In this document: in pieces, positions 46,841-58,394 of the stretch
Position numbering within the stretch: the stretch's first letter is position 1
How the letters are laid out: each line of letters starts with the position of its first letter
Origin: Labyrinthula sp. Ha
Taxonomy: Eukaryota; Sar; Bigyra; Labyrinthulida; Labyrinthulaceae
Direction of reading: 5' to 3'
Assembly: GCA_015227615.1 (NCBI GenBank)
Contig: JAALGZ010000007.1
Span: forward strand, 1,922,001-1,986,000
Length of the DNA: 64,000 bases
Made by a program: the position numbers and the translations under genes
Notes under the pieces: model-generated
Databases searched by the model: none
What the model was told of the DNA's origin: nothing
The model's input: only the letters and a program-made list of their open reading frames with translations

Positions 46841-47870
46841 ATGGAGGTTTTTAAAATATTCATAGAAAAATCTCAAGCAAAAGTATGTTTATACCCTAAG
46901 TTATATTTAGGATCTGGTTGGCGAGAAAGTAATCTCCCAGGAATGTTTTGAACTGTGGATTAAGACGAGACGGAGAAAAGTGAAGTTTCCTTTTGATTCT
47001 TTCAAACGCACCGTTTTTGCCCATCTTAGGGGAGGCCCCGGTAGAAAACCCTTTGAGGAAGAGATAGAAAGCGCTTTGCTGCAGTATATCAGAACATCCG
47101 CTGCGGATGGAACAGATCCTTTCAGCCGCTGTTGTCCTTCATTAGAGAGAGAAAATAAATGTAAACGAAGTTATAAATCCTGGAAAACACGGTATAAAGA
47201 TTTGGAAGGATATCATGAAGCACAGCGTAACTCTCGACATCAACAGGTACATTTGCTTTTCTCTTTATGTGCAGATTGTGAAGAAAGAAGTTCTGCCACT
47301 CTCTACAACAGTGCTCTTCCAGAAGAGTCAATATTCACCTTTATGGGATATGAGTGATCTTGATTTTACTCAGAAACTGGAAATTTCCAGGAAATTTCTT
47401 AAATTTTCGGATACTGCGGTTCAGTATATGCTAAATAATCTTGGAAACGATTGTTTTTTCTATTCGAAGGAATTTGTTGTTCCTTTTCCGGAAAACTGTT
47501 ACTTCAGAGACGATTGTAGATTTTTATATTTTCATTGAATTTAGACCCCGTAATGAGACAAGTTGTTAACCCTAAAACTTGGGCTGTAAAGTATCAAGAT
47601 GATAGCTGTATACAAACTCTAGGAAAATATGATCACGTTTCACAGCTCCAACTTTCTGTCATTGAATACTTCAACAAAATGCGTTATATGCTCCCACTTC
47701 TTAAGAAAAATAAGTCTGTCTGGTTTAGAAGTGTTGTTGATATAAATGGAGAAAAGCGTGTGCTTCTATACTACACAAAGATAATAAACGAGAACGTACA
47801 AGAATCGTTTCTGCAACTAGATCCAAGATTTAATCCATCACAAGAGGGATATCATCAAATGCTCTTTTAG
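46841..47870 (+). CDS. Four-exon protein with N-terminal AHLRGG domain, 314 aa; possibly the N-terminal half of the next gene
   Basis: Exons 46841-46882, 46911-47246, 47275-47515 and 47545-47870 total 945 nt (314 residues plus stop). Introns are 28, 28 and 29 nt (46883-46910, 47247-47274, 47516-47544), all GTA...AG. The start MEVFKIFIEK and exon 2 sequence LWIKTRRRK align with MWLKSRKN of the 36835-37401 gene, which supports the first intron and the start. The shared domain is about residues 42-105 (DSFKRT, AHLRGGPGRKPFEE, YKSWKTRYKDLEGYHE). The rest (KTWAVKYQDDSCIQTLGKYD, LLKKNKSVWFRSVVD) is unrecognised. It lies 153 bp upstream of the cyclic-nucleotide gene on the same strand; no in-frame splice joining them was found, so they are given as two genes. 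Confidence 0.72.
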
Positions 47871-48023
47871 TAGTTGCATTGTTAGATTATCCTTCTGTTT
47901 GCGTTTTTATATATATAGGTCAAACTTAAGTTTTTACTGCATACTTTTAAACTTTGAACAGATTCTGAACTCATATCACATTTTTTGCATGAAACAAACG
48001 GGTTTGAAAGTCTCTATTTAAGA

Positions 48024-49326
48024 ATGACGTTCATTTTAGAACGAGGGATTAAAATTCTCGAGAAAGATCCAGAATATAGAAATCGAAAAGAGCTAAGTAT
48101 TTTAGTACAGATGGCAGATGAAGTTCCTTTCTTTGCTAGACTTACAGAAGCGGACAAGAAAACTTTGTGCAGATCTGCAGGGCTGGAGAAATTCCCCAAA
48201 GGTAAGGATGTGTTCAAGCAGGGTGAGAAAGGAAACAAATTCTACGTGATTCTAAGAGGGAAGGTCGTAGTACTTATTAACCATAAAGAAATCTGTTACA
48301 CTGCTGCTGAGTTAAAGAGCGGACAAAGTTTTGGAGAAATGGCTCTGACAGATGAATCAGAAGGTCAAAGAAATGCTACAATCAAAACAATAAAAGACTC
48401 GTACTTTATGGTGATTACTAAAGAAGATTATGCTGAAATTCTTGAAAGTACTCACTTGAAGATTGTTCGAGAGAAGTTTCGTTTCTTCAAGAATGTTCCT
48501 TACTTTAGTACATGGGGAGAAGCACAGCTTCATCAGTTAGTTCGTGCTTCTACAGTTGTGCGCTACTACTGTAACCAAGTAATCTGTAAACAAGGTACTA
48601 AAGCAAAGTATATTTTCTTCATTAAGACAGGGTCGTGTCGAGTAATCAAACAAATTCCAATTCCTTTTGTTGAGATTGGAAAAGACAAAATCTTGAGGAA
48701 GTACTCCAAAGAAGCGAGAGAGTTGTTTTCCAAAAAGAGGAAATCTGAAAAAAATCCACTAAATCGTACTTGTTACGTTCTTGTACAGGAGTTACCCAAA
48801 TACATGTACATTCTTGTTTTTTCTTTCCAGTAGGTTTTTTGGTGACAGTGCTCTCCTGACAGAAGAATTTGTTACGTACAAATCTAAAATGGCCCTTAGA
48901 AGTGTTGAAGCTCTACGAAAACGGATGAAGAAACCAAATGAGACAAAAAAAGAGCGGCACATTAGATACAAGAACAGATTTTTAGATGCTTACCGGGCAA
49001 GAAGAATGTCCCAACAAACCACATTGGCTGTTGAGAAAAATTTATTCTTCCAAGGCGTTCTTGCAGAGGATGATTCCAACAAAACGTACTTTGCTAGTCT
49101 TGTAGCAAAAAGTACGATGGATGTACTTCAAGTGAAGATTTCAGATTTTGTAAGACTTTCGACAACATTGCAACAACAAAGACTTTTAGAATTTACAGCA
49201 AACAGAACGAGAAGTTACACCTATATGAACGTAAAAGAAGCACTGCTACGAGGATTTCACGCGGAAAAACAGCGCATGCAAGTCCTTTCTAACAATCTAG
49301 CACCAAAGATCAACATCTACCGATAA
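48024..49326 (+). CDS. Protein with two cyclic-nucleotide-binding domains, two exons, 424 aa
   Basis: Exons 48024-48805 and 48834-49326; intron 48806-48833 of 28 nt (GTACAT...CAGTAG), with an alternative 25-nt acceptor three bases earlier. ATG 48024 is the first in-frame ATG, but the frame is open to about 47958, so an upstream exon is possible. Domain 1 (about 34-142) follows the usual lead-in KILEKDPEYRNRKELSIL and has GEKGNKFYVILRGKV and the phosphate-binding cassette FGEMALTDESEGQRNATI with its arginine. Domain 2 starts near 156; splicing creates FFGDSALL (262-269), then an unusual charged insertion of about 70 residues, then YFASLVAKSTMDVLQVKISDF, the normal last strands. Binds cAMP or cGMP, or acts as a non-catalytic sensor; no kinase or channel domain is present. 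Its last 10 nt overlap the lipase gene tail-to-tail. Confidence 0.85.
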
Positions 49327-51017
49327 GTTGAACAAAAATCATCCAAAACTTCCCACTCACCTTCAAGTGAAAGTAAGCTTTTAAATTCTTTACAGTTTTC
49401 CTGGATTAGAAACTCTGCTTGAGCTGAAAGAATTTGAACTTGGGGTTTACTCAGAGAGAAAACTTCACTGTTTTGAAACAAAGTTGAGTAATGAGGGTGA
49501 GACGTGAATTCACTACTTGTTTGTTTCTTCGCAATCTTCATGTAAGTTTCATGCGGAAGTTCAGATTCAAAATTCAAACATCTTTCATTGTACACAAAAA
49601 ACACATCTGCGGAAAAACCATGCCGAATATTCCAAAAATCATTCTCGATCACTTCTAACTTTACTTGAGCGACCGCACCTTTTCCTCTGGCATAATTTTT
49701 CAGCATCAACTTCAAGACGTGAACAAGCTCCTTCGTCTCAAAAACTTGGTTTCTTTTATAGAACCATTGTTGCTCATTATTTTCAAAAACACCAAAGTAT
49801 GAAAGAAACTCAGGTGCAGCAAGATTTAACAACAAACTCTGCTCAATATCATCATCTTCAGCAAGTTCGCGGATCTTTCGTTTCTCCAGTGGGATGTACG
49901 TATTGATAAAACAAGAAATTGATGATATTTTTCTCTGAAGAAGAGGAAGTAATCCTATGTTATCTATTATTCCTCCATCTCCCAGCTGCTCAACTTTCTT
50001 ACTACTTGGTTTCTCCAATGAAGGAACAAACCAAGAAAATCCTGATCCTTCAGTAACATAAGCACAACTACTAGCACCAATGGCATCTTCTAAAGTAAAT
50101 AACTCAGAAGCTACTCTTTCATTAATAGCAGGTTTAGGTTCCCAACTTCTTTTTCGTCTTTTTGTTGAAACAGTTTTTGTCTTAGAGTACAATCCACAAG
50201 TTTCTATAAAATGAGAACCCGAGTTTTGTCTTGTTGTAGTCACTCCAGAATATAGAGGAGTTATTTGGAGATTAAGACCTTGATTAGGTTTACATTCCGA
50301 AGAAGAAAAAACTGTTGAGTTTATTATAAGAAATGGCTTTGAACTTTTTGGAACAATAAATTTTTCTTTTACAAATGGATTTCTCTCCAGGAAACTTTTC
50401 ACATGATCATAGCTTTCAAAAATAAGTCCATTATTTAACCTAAAAGGAGAAAGAAAATTTTCAGCAATAAGATCTGACCAAACTTTTCTTCTAGCGTCAC
50501 ACAGCACCCCAATAAAAAAATCTACAAAACCAACAAAGTTGTTTGTTGTTACAAGATCGGCGATTAAACCTGCGCTCTTCTTTTCAAGGTACTCTTCTGT
50601 AAGCTCACTTGGATTAACATGTCTTCCTAGTATACTGTCATCATCACCATTACTGAATGTGTAAATTGAACTTGCCCAACTTCCTCCAGAAACGCAAGAA
50701 ATGTAATCCACCTTTGAGAGCAGGCCTGTTTGTTTTAATCCCCTCAAGTATCCAGTAGTTAGAGAAGAAGAACGAGCACCACCACCAGAAAAACAAATTC
50801 CAAATAGCTTTTGGTTCTTTGAGTTTTGTTTCACTTGTTCTATTTCGGGAAATTGTAAGTATCCTGATTCTGTGTACTTTTGATAAGTCAGGAATGAGTA
50901 CTCGTGTTTATATAAAGAGGTTATTCTGTTGAAACCTGATGAATGAAGTATCTTCCTAAGCTTAAGGCATACTTCAGTACAAAATCCAATAAAGAGTTTA
51001 ATAAAAATATACATCAC
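49317..51017 (-). CDS. cPLA2/patatin-like lipid acyl hydrolase, 566 aa
   Basis: Serine-aspartate acyl hydrolase of the cytosolic PLA2/patatin superfamily, which cleaves fatty acids from phospholipids or related lipids. Uninterrupted 566-residue frame from an ATG at 51015-51017. The oxyanion loop FSGGGARSSS is at 76-85, the nucleophile motif ISCVSGGSWASS has Ser110, and the catalytic-Asp motif GDGGIIDNIGLLPLL has Asp347. This is the order and spacing expected for the family. Residues 1-20 (MMYIFIKLFIGF...) are hydrophobic and may be a membrane anchor or signal. No C2 domain is present, so it is the shorter, calcium-independent type. Relatives with SGGSW at the nucleophile are, from memory, common in protists. 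Its stop lies inside the last codons of the convergent cyclic-nucleotide gene. Confidence 0.88.
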   Translation of the reverse strand: MMYIFIKLFIGFCTEVCLKLRKILHSSGFNRITSLYKHEYSFLTYQKYTESGYLQFPEIEQVKQNSKNQKLFGICFSGGGARSSSLTTGYLRGLKQTGLLSKVDYISCVSGGSWASSIYTFSNGDDDSILGRHVNPSELTEEYLEKKSAGLIADLVTTNNFVGFVDFFIGVLCDARRKVWSDLIAENFLSPFRLNNGLIFESYDHVKSFLERNPFVKEKFIVPKSSKPFLIINSTVFSSSECKPNQGLNLQITPLYSGVTTTRQNSGSHFIETCGLYSKTKTVSTKRRKRSWEPKPAINERVASELFTLEDAIGASSCAYVTEGSGFSWFVPSLEKPSSKKVEQLGDGGIIDNIGLLPLLQRKISSISCFINTYIPLEKRKIRELAEDDDIEQSLLLNLAAPEFLSYFGVFENNEQQWFYKRNQVFETKELVHVLKLMLKNYARGKGAVAQVKLEVIENDFWNIRHGFSADVFFVYNERCLNFESELPHETYMKIAKKQTSSEFTSHPHYSTLFQNSEVFSLSKPQVQILSAQAEFLIQENCKEFKSLLSLEGEWEVLDDFCSTYR

Positions 51018-54000
51018 TCGTAAGTTTCAAGTTTGTTTTTTTTTATTTGCTTTGAGTTGTCCAAATAAAAAGTGCACGCACTGCTTGTCTTGTTCAACAA
51101 GAAATTTCGCAGTTCAGAATACGTGTGAAACTCTGTTTTAACCCAAATTGTCTAAACTTGTTAATAAAGTATGTGTGGGACGTTTGCCAGCAACACTGTT
51201 CCATGTCACCGCTGTCTTTTACATTATGTTCCGTAAGAACACTTATCCACATTAACAGCTAGTTCTCGCTGTTTAAATAGACCAATAAGGAAGATGGGCC
51301 ATTTGGCCGACGTTGACTTATCTTGGATTATATGTTAATCCCTGCCTTAGATTGACATTTATGGGTTATATGTAGACATTTCATAAGACAATTATTAAGT
51401 ACAGACATTTATATATAGATTACAAAGAAATAATTATAAAAGAATAAATATTTTTTTATATAATTAAATAATTTGTTATTTTTTATAATAGATATATATA
51501 TTTTTTTTAGTTTTATAATGTAAAACACTGTATGTAGAAATTTATAATAAATATTTTTATTAAAAGAAACACGTTCTAATTTTAAAGTACATATTTAATG
51601 TTGTTTTAGTAATCTTGAGTTGTATTTTACTAGTTGGGATCTTGGGGAATTTTTTTGTTATTTGGACATGTTGGTCTTGATAGATTTTTGGATATCAGAT
51701 AGTTCAGTAAAGCCTATCACAGTAGGCAAGGTTATGTTTTACTTCTACAAGTATTCTATCATTGCAGTTGACAAAATCGGACAATTATATATATATATAT
51801 ATATCATAGTAGAAAACTGTTACAAGATATATGATAACAACAAATATATTGTATGTTTTACTTTGAGTGGCTACGAACAGAAAAAACTACAAATTTCACA
51901 TTAATTGAATTTTTTAACTATAGCAAATATTATGTCCCCTTTGCTATATTTTCAACGCTGAACATAGATACACTTATATGTGCTAACCCTTTGTAAATAT
52001 AACAGGGGTTAATTCAAGGCTGAAGAAAAGCTTAGATATATTGTCTACTCAATTATCAATTACTTATGAATTGTTGAGCAATTAATCGTAAAAATTGACT
52101 AGAATTTAGTAATGATGGTTCTTAATATTCTTATAAAAATATTGCGACTAAATTTTTCTATGCGTATCTCACCTGTTTGATAAAATTTGGCTTGGGCATT
52201 CGAGTCTTAATATAGGCCATGTCGCTAAATAGCAGCTGAGCCTGTTCTGACATTTGCCTTTCAAAGATCCAAATGAAATTCTTCCTAATATTAATATAAT
52301 CGATGGGAAACTTCTTTCTTAGAAAAAAACTAAAGCATGCACTCATTTCTAGTTTTGTTTTACTTATCCTCTTTCAAATAATATATTTTCGAAATAAATT
52401 ACCAAACTTCAGCATGAAATATTGTTACGGAACAAATATATCGTGCTCCTATAGTCATGGAACGACAAATGGTATTACTTTGCTAGTTATCATTGTCGTG
52501 ATCATAGTAGGAATTTTTCTCAGTAGCAGTTCAGGATATGATCTCTTTATTAAAATGTACTATAGGTTCATTGCAGAACTGGAACAAACAATTTTAATAG
52601 TGTTTCACCTAATGCAGATGTAAATAAGGTTTTTGGGGACTGAATTGGTCTTAATGGTTAGGTGCAACGTCGTTCGTGTTTTAAAATTAATAAGGGTTAG
52701 GATTATCAATTCAGAAGTTTGACAAGGGACTATAATAAAATGCAGAGGAATCCTCTGCTGCCAGAGAACTCTTAGACCCAAGCAATCTATCGGTCTGTTA
52801 CCGAAATTAATTTTCGCACAGGGTAAATGTTTCTTATTCTCACAGCATACGTTTAGCTTGAGAAATCATTCGAATTGTAGGAGTGTTGAGTTCACCAAGT
52901 CATTTATGACTTGAAATATAAGCAAAGTTTTAGCTCGTCAGTTTACCAGCCCAATAATTGCCAAAAAGAGGTGAATGAGTAATCACAGCTAGCATTTTTG
53001 AGTCAAATCGACTAGTGACTAATACCAACCTATTAATTCATGAAGGACTTGTGATATCAAGTAGTTCATACAGAGGGATGTTGCCCGCCATACTCCGAAG
53101 TATGAAAACTAATAATACAAAGCTGTGGTGGTGCATCTTCGATTGTATGAATACCATGTATATTGTAGCTTTAAAGTGGGGCTCCGTTGAATTTTCCAGT
53201 TCAGCGGGTGTTAAAAGGTATAATATCTCTATCCTGAAGCAAATGACTTAAGATATTTCTACCTGAAACAGATGAACGCAGATAAATTCTATATCTCAAC
53301 TGCAAGAAATGATTCAAGGATGATTACCATATTGGAAGTCGATGATATTAGGCATAGAACCAAGGACTTGTTAACAAGTTTTATCGAATTTGCTTTGTGT
53401 GGTTCTAGTTTGTCTTATTTGGTTTCTGAGCATACTGAACTCAGACCACTTTTATTTTGCAATACTAAATTCAAGCAAACATTTAAAGTGGTAGATTATA
53501 AACTTTAATCGTATTTGGCATGAAAATAGTACCAACTAATAGATTATGTATGTTGCAATCATGCATTCTTTCGGTACAAACCTTCATATTGTGATGCCCT
53601 ATTCGGGATTTTCTTATTAGATTTTTTTGGATATACGATATTAGTCTTCTGCGGGAAATGTGTAGTTTATTTATATGCCTGGGCCTTCATTTGCTTAGTA
53701 GATTTAAATTTTTATATTAAATATCAAATTTGTCATCACATCCTTGCAATCATGCTTATTTACTCTCTCTATGAGTTCTTTTCTTCCTTTATTGACAACT
53801 TGAAACTTCGATATAAAGTACTAGCCCATTTAAACTCGAACCACCCCCCCCCAGAATGGATAAATTGCCCTTCTATAGATCTTACTTATTTGTATCAAGT
53901 TGGTTATTTCAATGGTATTTTCATGTAACTTTCAATGTTTATTTGAATTAATTACTGCAACCAAAAATAATACAAGACATATTATTCTAGTACATTTTCA

Positions 54001-57000
54001 GTTTTAAGGAAACCGAACATAATATGAATGCTGCTTCTTCTTCTATCTTCTTACCTTATCGTAGCCCTTAGTATAGTCTATGTAGTAGTTGTATACTTCA
54101 ACTTTCCTATAACTATTGATTTCAATGCTGGAGTATTTTTGTCTTGGAACATTCAGTTATAGTGAATTATCTTGCAAATATTTAACATGTAACTTGAACT
54201 AATAGCATTTATTTTGCAAAACTGAAATGAAAAGAATGCATCTATTACTAAAGATAACCAAGAAATTTGAAAGTTTTTCCTGCAATTTGTAATGGGAAGG
54301 TCACACTATTCTTTTTAGTTTTCCATTTGGCGATATTCTCTAACTTTAGATTTAACCAATTAACTAGTATTCTGTAAAAATTTCCAATAACAATTCTAGC
54401 CAGGATAACTAATACCAGTATTTCCTCGTGCTTTGAAATGCTTCTCAATTGATATATCTTTTTCTTTAATATGTGACAGGTTTTTTAGGATTAGAAATGA
54501 AGCTTCAATCATATTCTTTTACTTACCTGTAGCACACTATCCAAATATAGTTTGGTGTTGACAATCACCGAGGGTAGAAGGTTTAGAAATGCACTAAATT
54601 TATAGTAGATATTCTTTTATCCCTGCTGTGATTAAGTTTCCGCATTTCAGCGTGAATAACATTAGTATCTATAGGTTCTAAATAATGACAAACCTCACTA
54701 CAACTAACAATAATTTTGCTAGACTGGGCATCCATCTTTGACATTTAACCATATTTGAATTGTTCAGGTATACTAAAGATATAAATTAACTAGTTGTTAA
54801 TTCTATTGATCTTGGCCTTATGAATTTGTATACATAAATTGTTAATAAGATTGCGAGGACTGAGTTAAACGAAAACTTGTTAGGTATCTGTTTTTCTTAG
54901 TAGTAAATCTAAAGGCATACATAGAAACTTGTTCAGTACTGAAAATTAAGGTTAAAAAAAGTTGGTCAGGTAAATCCAGCTAGGGAATGCAAATATTTCA
55001 AAACAATAAAACAAGAAGACCACACCATTGATAATTAGCTTGCTCTATACTCTACCACTGTCGCATAAGTACTCCAATCCAACATGGCTGTAATAATATA
55101 ATCTTTAAACATAAACTCAATACTTACATATTAAGCAATTTTTTCAGACAGCAATCGCACTGAAGTTAGTATACTCTCTAATTAATTGGCAGTACCTTGG
55201 TACGTTTAAACACCTATTATTCAGAGTACTAAGTCCTGTTTTCGGACAAAGAATGATTCTACTCAGCTAAAGACATTGAAACTTGCAAAAATTCGTTACA
55301 GAAAGTGGTATCGTTTAGAAATAGATAAGAAATGAAGTGTAATAATTATAATTCATTTTATTAGTAAAAATCATAAATATTTTTTAATAACCTCAATAGT
55401 TTGCGATCCGCTGCACCATAGATAACCTTTCACAATATATCCCCATATTCTTAATCACAGTTATATATATCTTGATATAGCATTAAGAAGATCTGTGCAC
55501 CTCTTTAATGCACTTTCTCTTATAATACAAGATATTAGAGAGAAACAACAGCTAATGAGAGCTACCCTTACTGTCACTTCTTGTTGTAAGACACTGATTA
55601 ATTTCATTCTGAGCAAATGATAAAATACACTCATCTCTTTCCGTTTTCCACAAACTTTGTGTTACTTGCTTTTTTAGGCAACCAAGAAATGAACTGAGAT
55701 TAAGAATCTGCATTGTTGAATATTGAGCTGTTCAAGGTAGTCCCAATGCATTTTATAGAAAATGTCAGCTGGCTGTACTCATACTTTGTGTTACAAAGTT
55801 TGATCTCTTAACTAAATGGTGTTTATTGTTGAACCTCAGATACCATCATTTATTTAAATTTAATCTAGGAGGATCGAATAAAATTTAGCCCGGAAATGCA
55901 TGTTTCTCGAATGTTGTTTGCCCCAGCGACCTTCAGTATTAACATCTTAATAAAGTTACAGCTGTTGGAAACAAAGTCTCTACTAGACGCAAGTCATACT
56001 TATGAGCAGTAAATTATATAAGAAATTGGTTTAAAAGATACGGCTCGACCAATACTCTGTGATAACAGAAAAAACTCTTCTGTTGTGTGTAAAATCGGCT
56101 GTTTTCTACATATGTTAGTACGAGGTTGAAGGGTATGCTCAAAAGTAGAGGAAATGGAGAACTCTAATTTTCTGTACCCATACACGAAATAAGATTTTGA
56201 ATAAAGTATGTGTGAGTCAGAAAATAGAAAGAGTCGGGAACAATGGATAACTCAATGTGTATGTTTGACCTGCTCTATTTTCATCGAGGCTGATACCAAT
56301 TTAGATTGCTGTAATCGGGTCGCCACAATGAATCGAAGAGTAAGGCTATAACAACATAGGTGATTAAACTAGTAAAATGGATCCATTGAGAAAAAAGTTG
56401 TACCTTACTCGGTGGTTAAAGATTGAATTTCTTAAACTCGGATGAGAGAGTTTGCTTCGGATTCGTCTGGTACAAACACATCCTGAACCATCAGTGGAAA
56501 ATGGAGATTTTCAGCCGCCTCTGTGACAAAGAGCTGCTGCTTCTTTCCTTGAAGTTATGTGGATTAACCACTTGCAAATAATCAAAACAGCATCTAAGAG
56601 CATTGTGATATTAGGAAGTAGATACTTTTGGAAATTAAGATAGAACCAAGCTTAGGACAGAATCTTAATAAAAACAAAAAAAAAAGGAGCAAAACTAACA
56701 ACAAGAAATAGAGTAAAAGAATTAAGACTCATTCAGGGGAACTAGACTTAAGTTAATTTTAGCTGGAGTATCTAAAGACTTATTATATGTAAGAGAAAAT
56801 ATTTCCTAGTTCATAATTAAAGTATCTTAAGAGTTTAGACTTTGGAATGACATATAAGCCTCTAAGGGTACCTTGACCTAGCTTGTTTCACAAACCTGAT
56901 GCTGTTGTTAGAGTTTTCGCCTCACTTCTGAGAATCTAACTATTCGATAGTTCGTCCCGAGCAGATGAAAAGATGAGATTTCACAGACATCAATTATCTA

Positions 57001-58275
57001 AAGGTATCACTGTGCCACAAAACGTGGATAGTGTAACTCGCATATAATCATCCTTCCTAATGAATGAAGAGATTTGGATTCAAGATTGTAACTCATGAGC
57101 ATGTAGTAGTTCTGTAGCAACTTTGAATGACACATGAGACAAATGTAAAACAATAGCAGGTACCTGATTTAGATTCATGCCTGAGGCAAAGTTTCATTTT
57201 TCTCTTCTGCTTAACAGTTCATCCTCTTCTTCAAAAATATATGATAAACAAATTAACAAAGAAATGTTGAACTTTCAGGTTTCAGTTAATCAAAAACAGT
57301 TTAACTCAAACAAGAAAGAGGTAGAAATTAAACTAGAACAGAGGACAATTTCTGAGGAAGAATAGGAGAAATGAAGTGCGTAAGTGCTGACTATAACATT
57401 TTGGTATTCGTCTGTTGTAGGCAACTTTCCCTGGTATTAACCTTCATTCCAAAAGTTTAAACGATATTTACACTAGATAAGAAAGTGACTACTGGTACTA
57501 CTGAACTTCTGATTCTTCTGTTTTCGATTAATTAATTAAATATGATATATCTATATTCTAACTTTTCCTAACCATCTTGAAACATCTTTAGTCAGGTTCA
57601 GCACTACAATAACTGGACATATCCACTATTTTGGTTCTTTTATACTATGTAGTTGACACATATTCTAGCCCAACTGAAACTGGGGTCAGGCGTTTCTCCA
57701 TGTCCAAATTAGGTTTCTACAATATTCCACTTGATGGGTTAATACAGACTTATCACAACATCAATTTACTTTACAAAAGATGTACTGCCCCGAGTATACC
57801 TTTCACTGTCTCTCATTCTGCGAAAAAAAATATTTCGCCAATGTATTTGCTGAGCTCAGCATTACAAAGTACCTCGTTTTATTTTCTGTCAGCTAACCCT
57901 GGATTACTTCCATTGTGGATTATTTCCCCCATCTAAATTGTACAACATTTCTTTCATCCAGTAGAAATGAGGTCCTCAGAGATTCATCCCATAGCATAAG
58001 AAGCTGCTTTGTGATTAGTTTCTAGCTGGTTATTTTATTCCTGTTGATCAGAGCAGCTCACGTTCCTTCTGCTGCTCAAAATTAGTGGTATAAATATGAT
58101 TTTTTCCTTAATGTTTTGCCATTATTCTGGTACTTTCATTGATCTTCTTCAACTTTGTTCTATTTAATGACTAAAATGCAAAGCTGTCAATAAAATATAG
58201 TGTATAATAGACTTAGAAAACTCTTCTATGTGTATTTAACCAGGTTTATGGATAAAAAGCTATCATAAGGGTTAT
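51018..58275. other. Long non-coding interval (about 7.3 kb)
   Basis: Begins with the lipase upstream region, then a very A/T-rich block (about 51400-51600) and an AT dinucleotide run. Frames at 52303-52623 and 53220-53508 are open but show no family resemblance. A run of ten C residues lies near 53846. No RNA gene or element recognised. Confidence 0.55.
51786..51804. repeat. AT dinucleotide microsatellite
   Basis: About nine to ten tandem AT units within a block of very A/T-rich DNA. Confidence 0.8.
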
Positions 58276-58384
58276 TGTTACAAATATAAAGGCGAATAGA
58301 ATGTAACCGCGGACTTAGTTTTTATCTTCTGTCTTGTTTCTATACTAACCGATAACTTATGATACACACAATTTAACTGTAACA
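58276..58384 (-). repeat. Copia 3' LTR (left in window)
   Basis: 109 bp, one difference from 63185-63293, preceded by GTTAT. Confidence 0.95.
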
Positions 58385-58394
58385 CCCTCCCTTA
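58385..58394 (-). other. Copia polypurine tract
   Basis: On the minus strand a short purine run (AAGGGAGGG) abuts the start of the 3' LTR, the expected place for the plus-strand primer. Confidence 0.75.

Noticed and set aside
52303-52623. 106-codon open frame with two hydrophobic segments
   Set aside because: Hydrophobic frames are expected by chance in A/T-rich DNA (TTT, ATT and TTA codons). No motif and no homologue in the window.
53015-53508. Two neighbouring frames that look mildly protein-like (second: NADKFYISTARNDSRMITIL)
   Set aside because: No splice of the short type joins them in frame and no domain is recognised. Possibly worth an RNA check.
53846-53856. C homopolymer in the desert, and the G run near 23427
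   Set aside because: Simple homopolymers; interesting only as possible sequencing-error sites.
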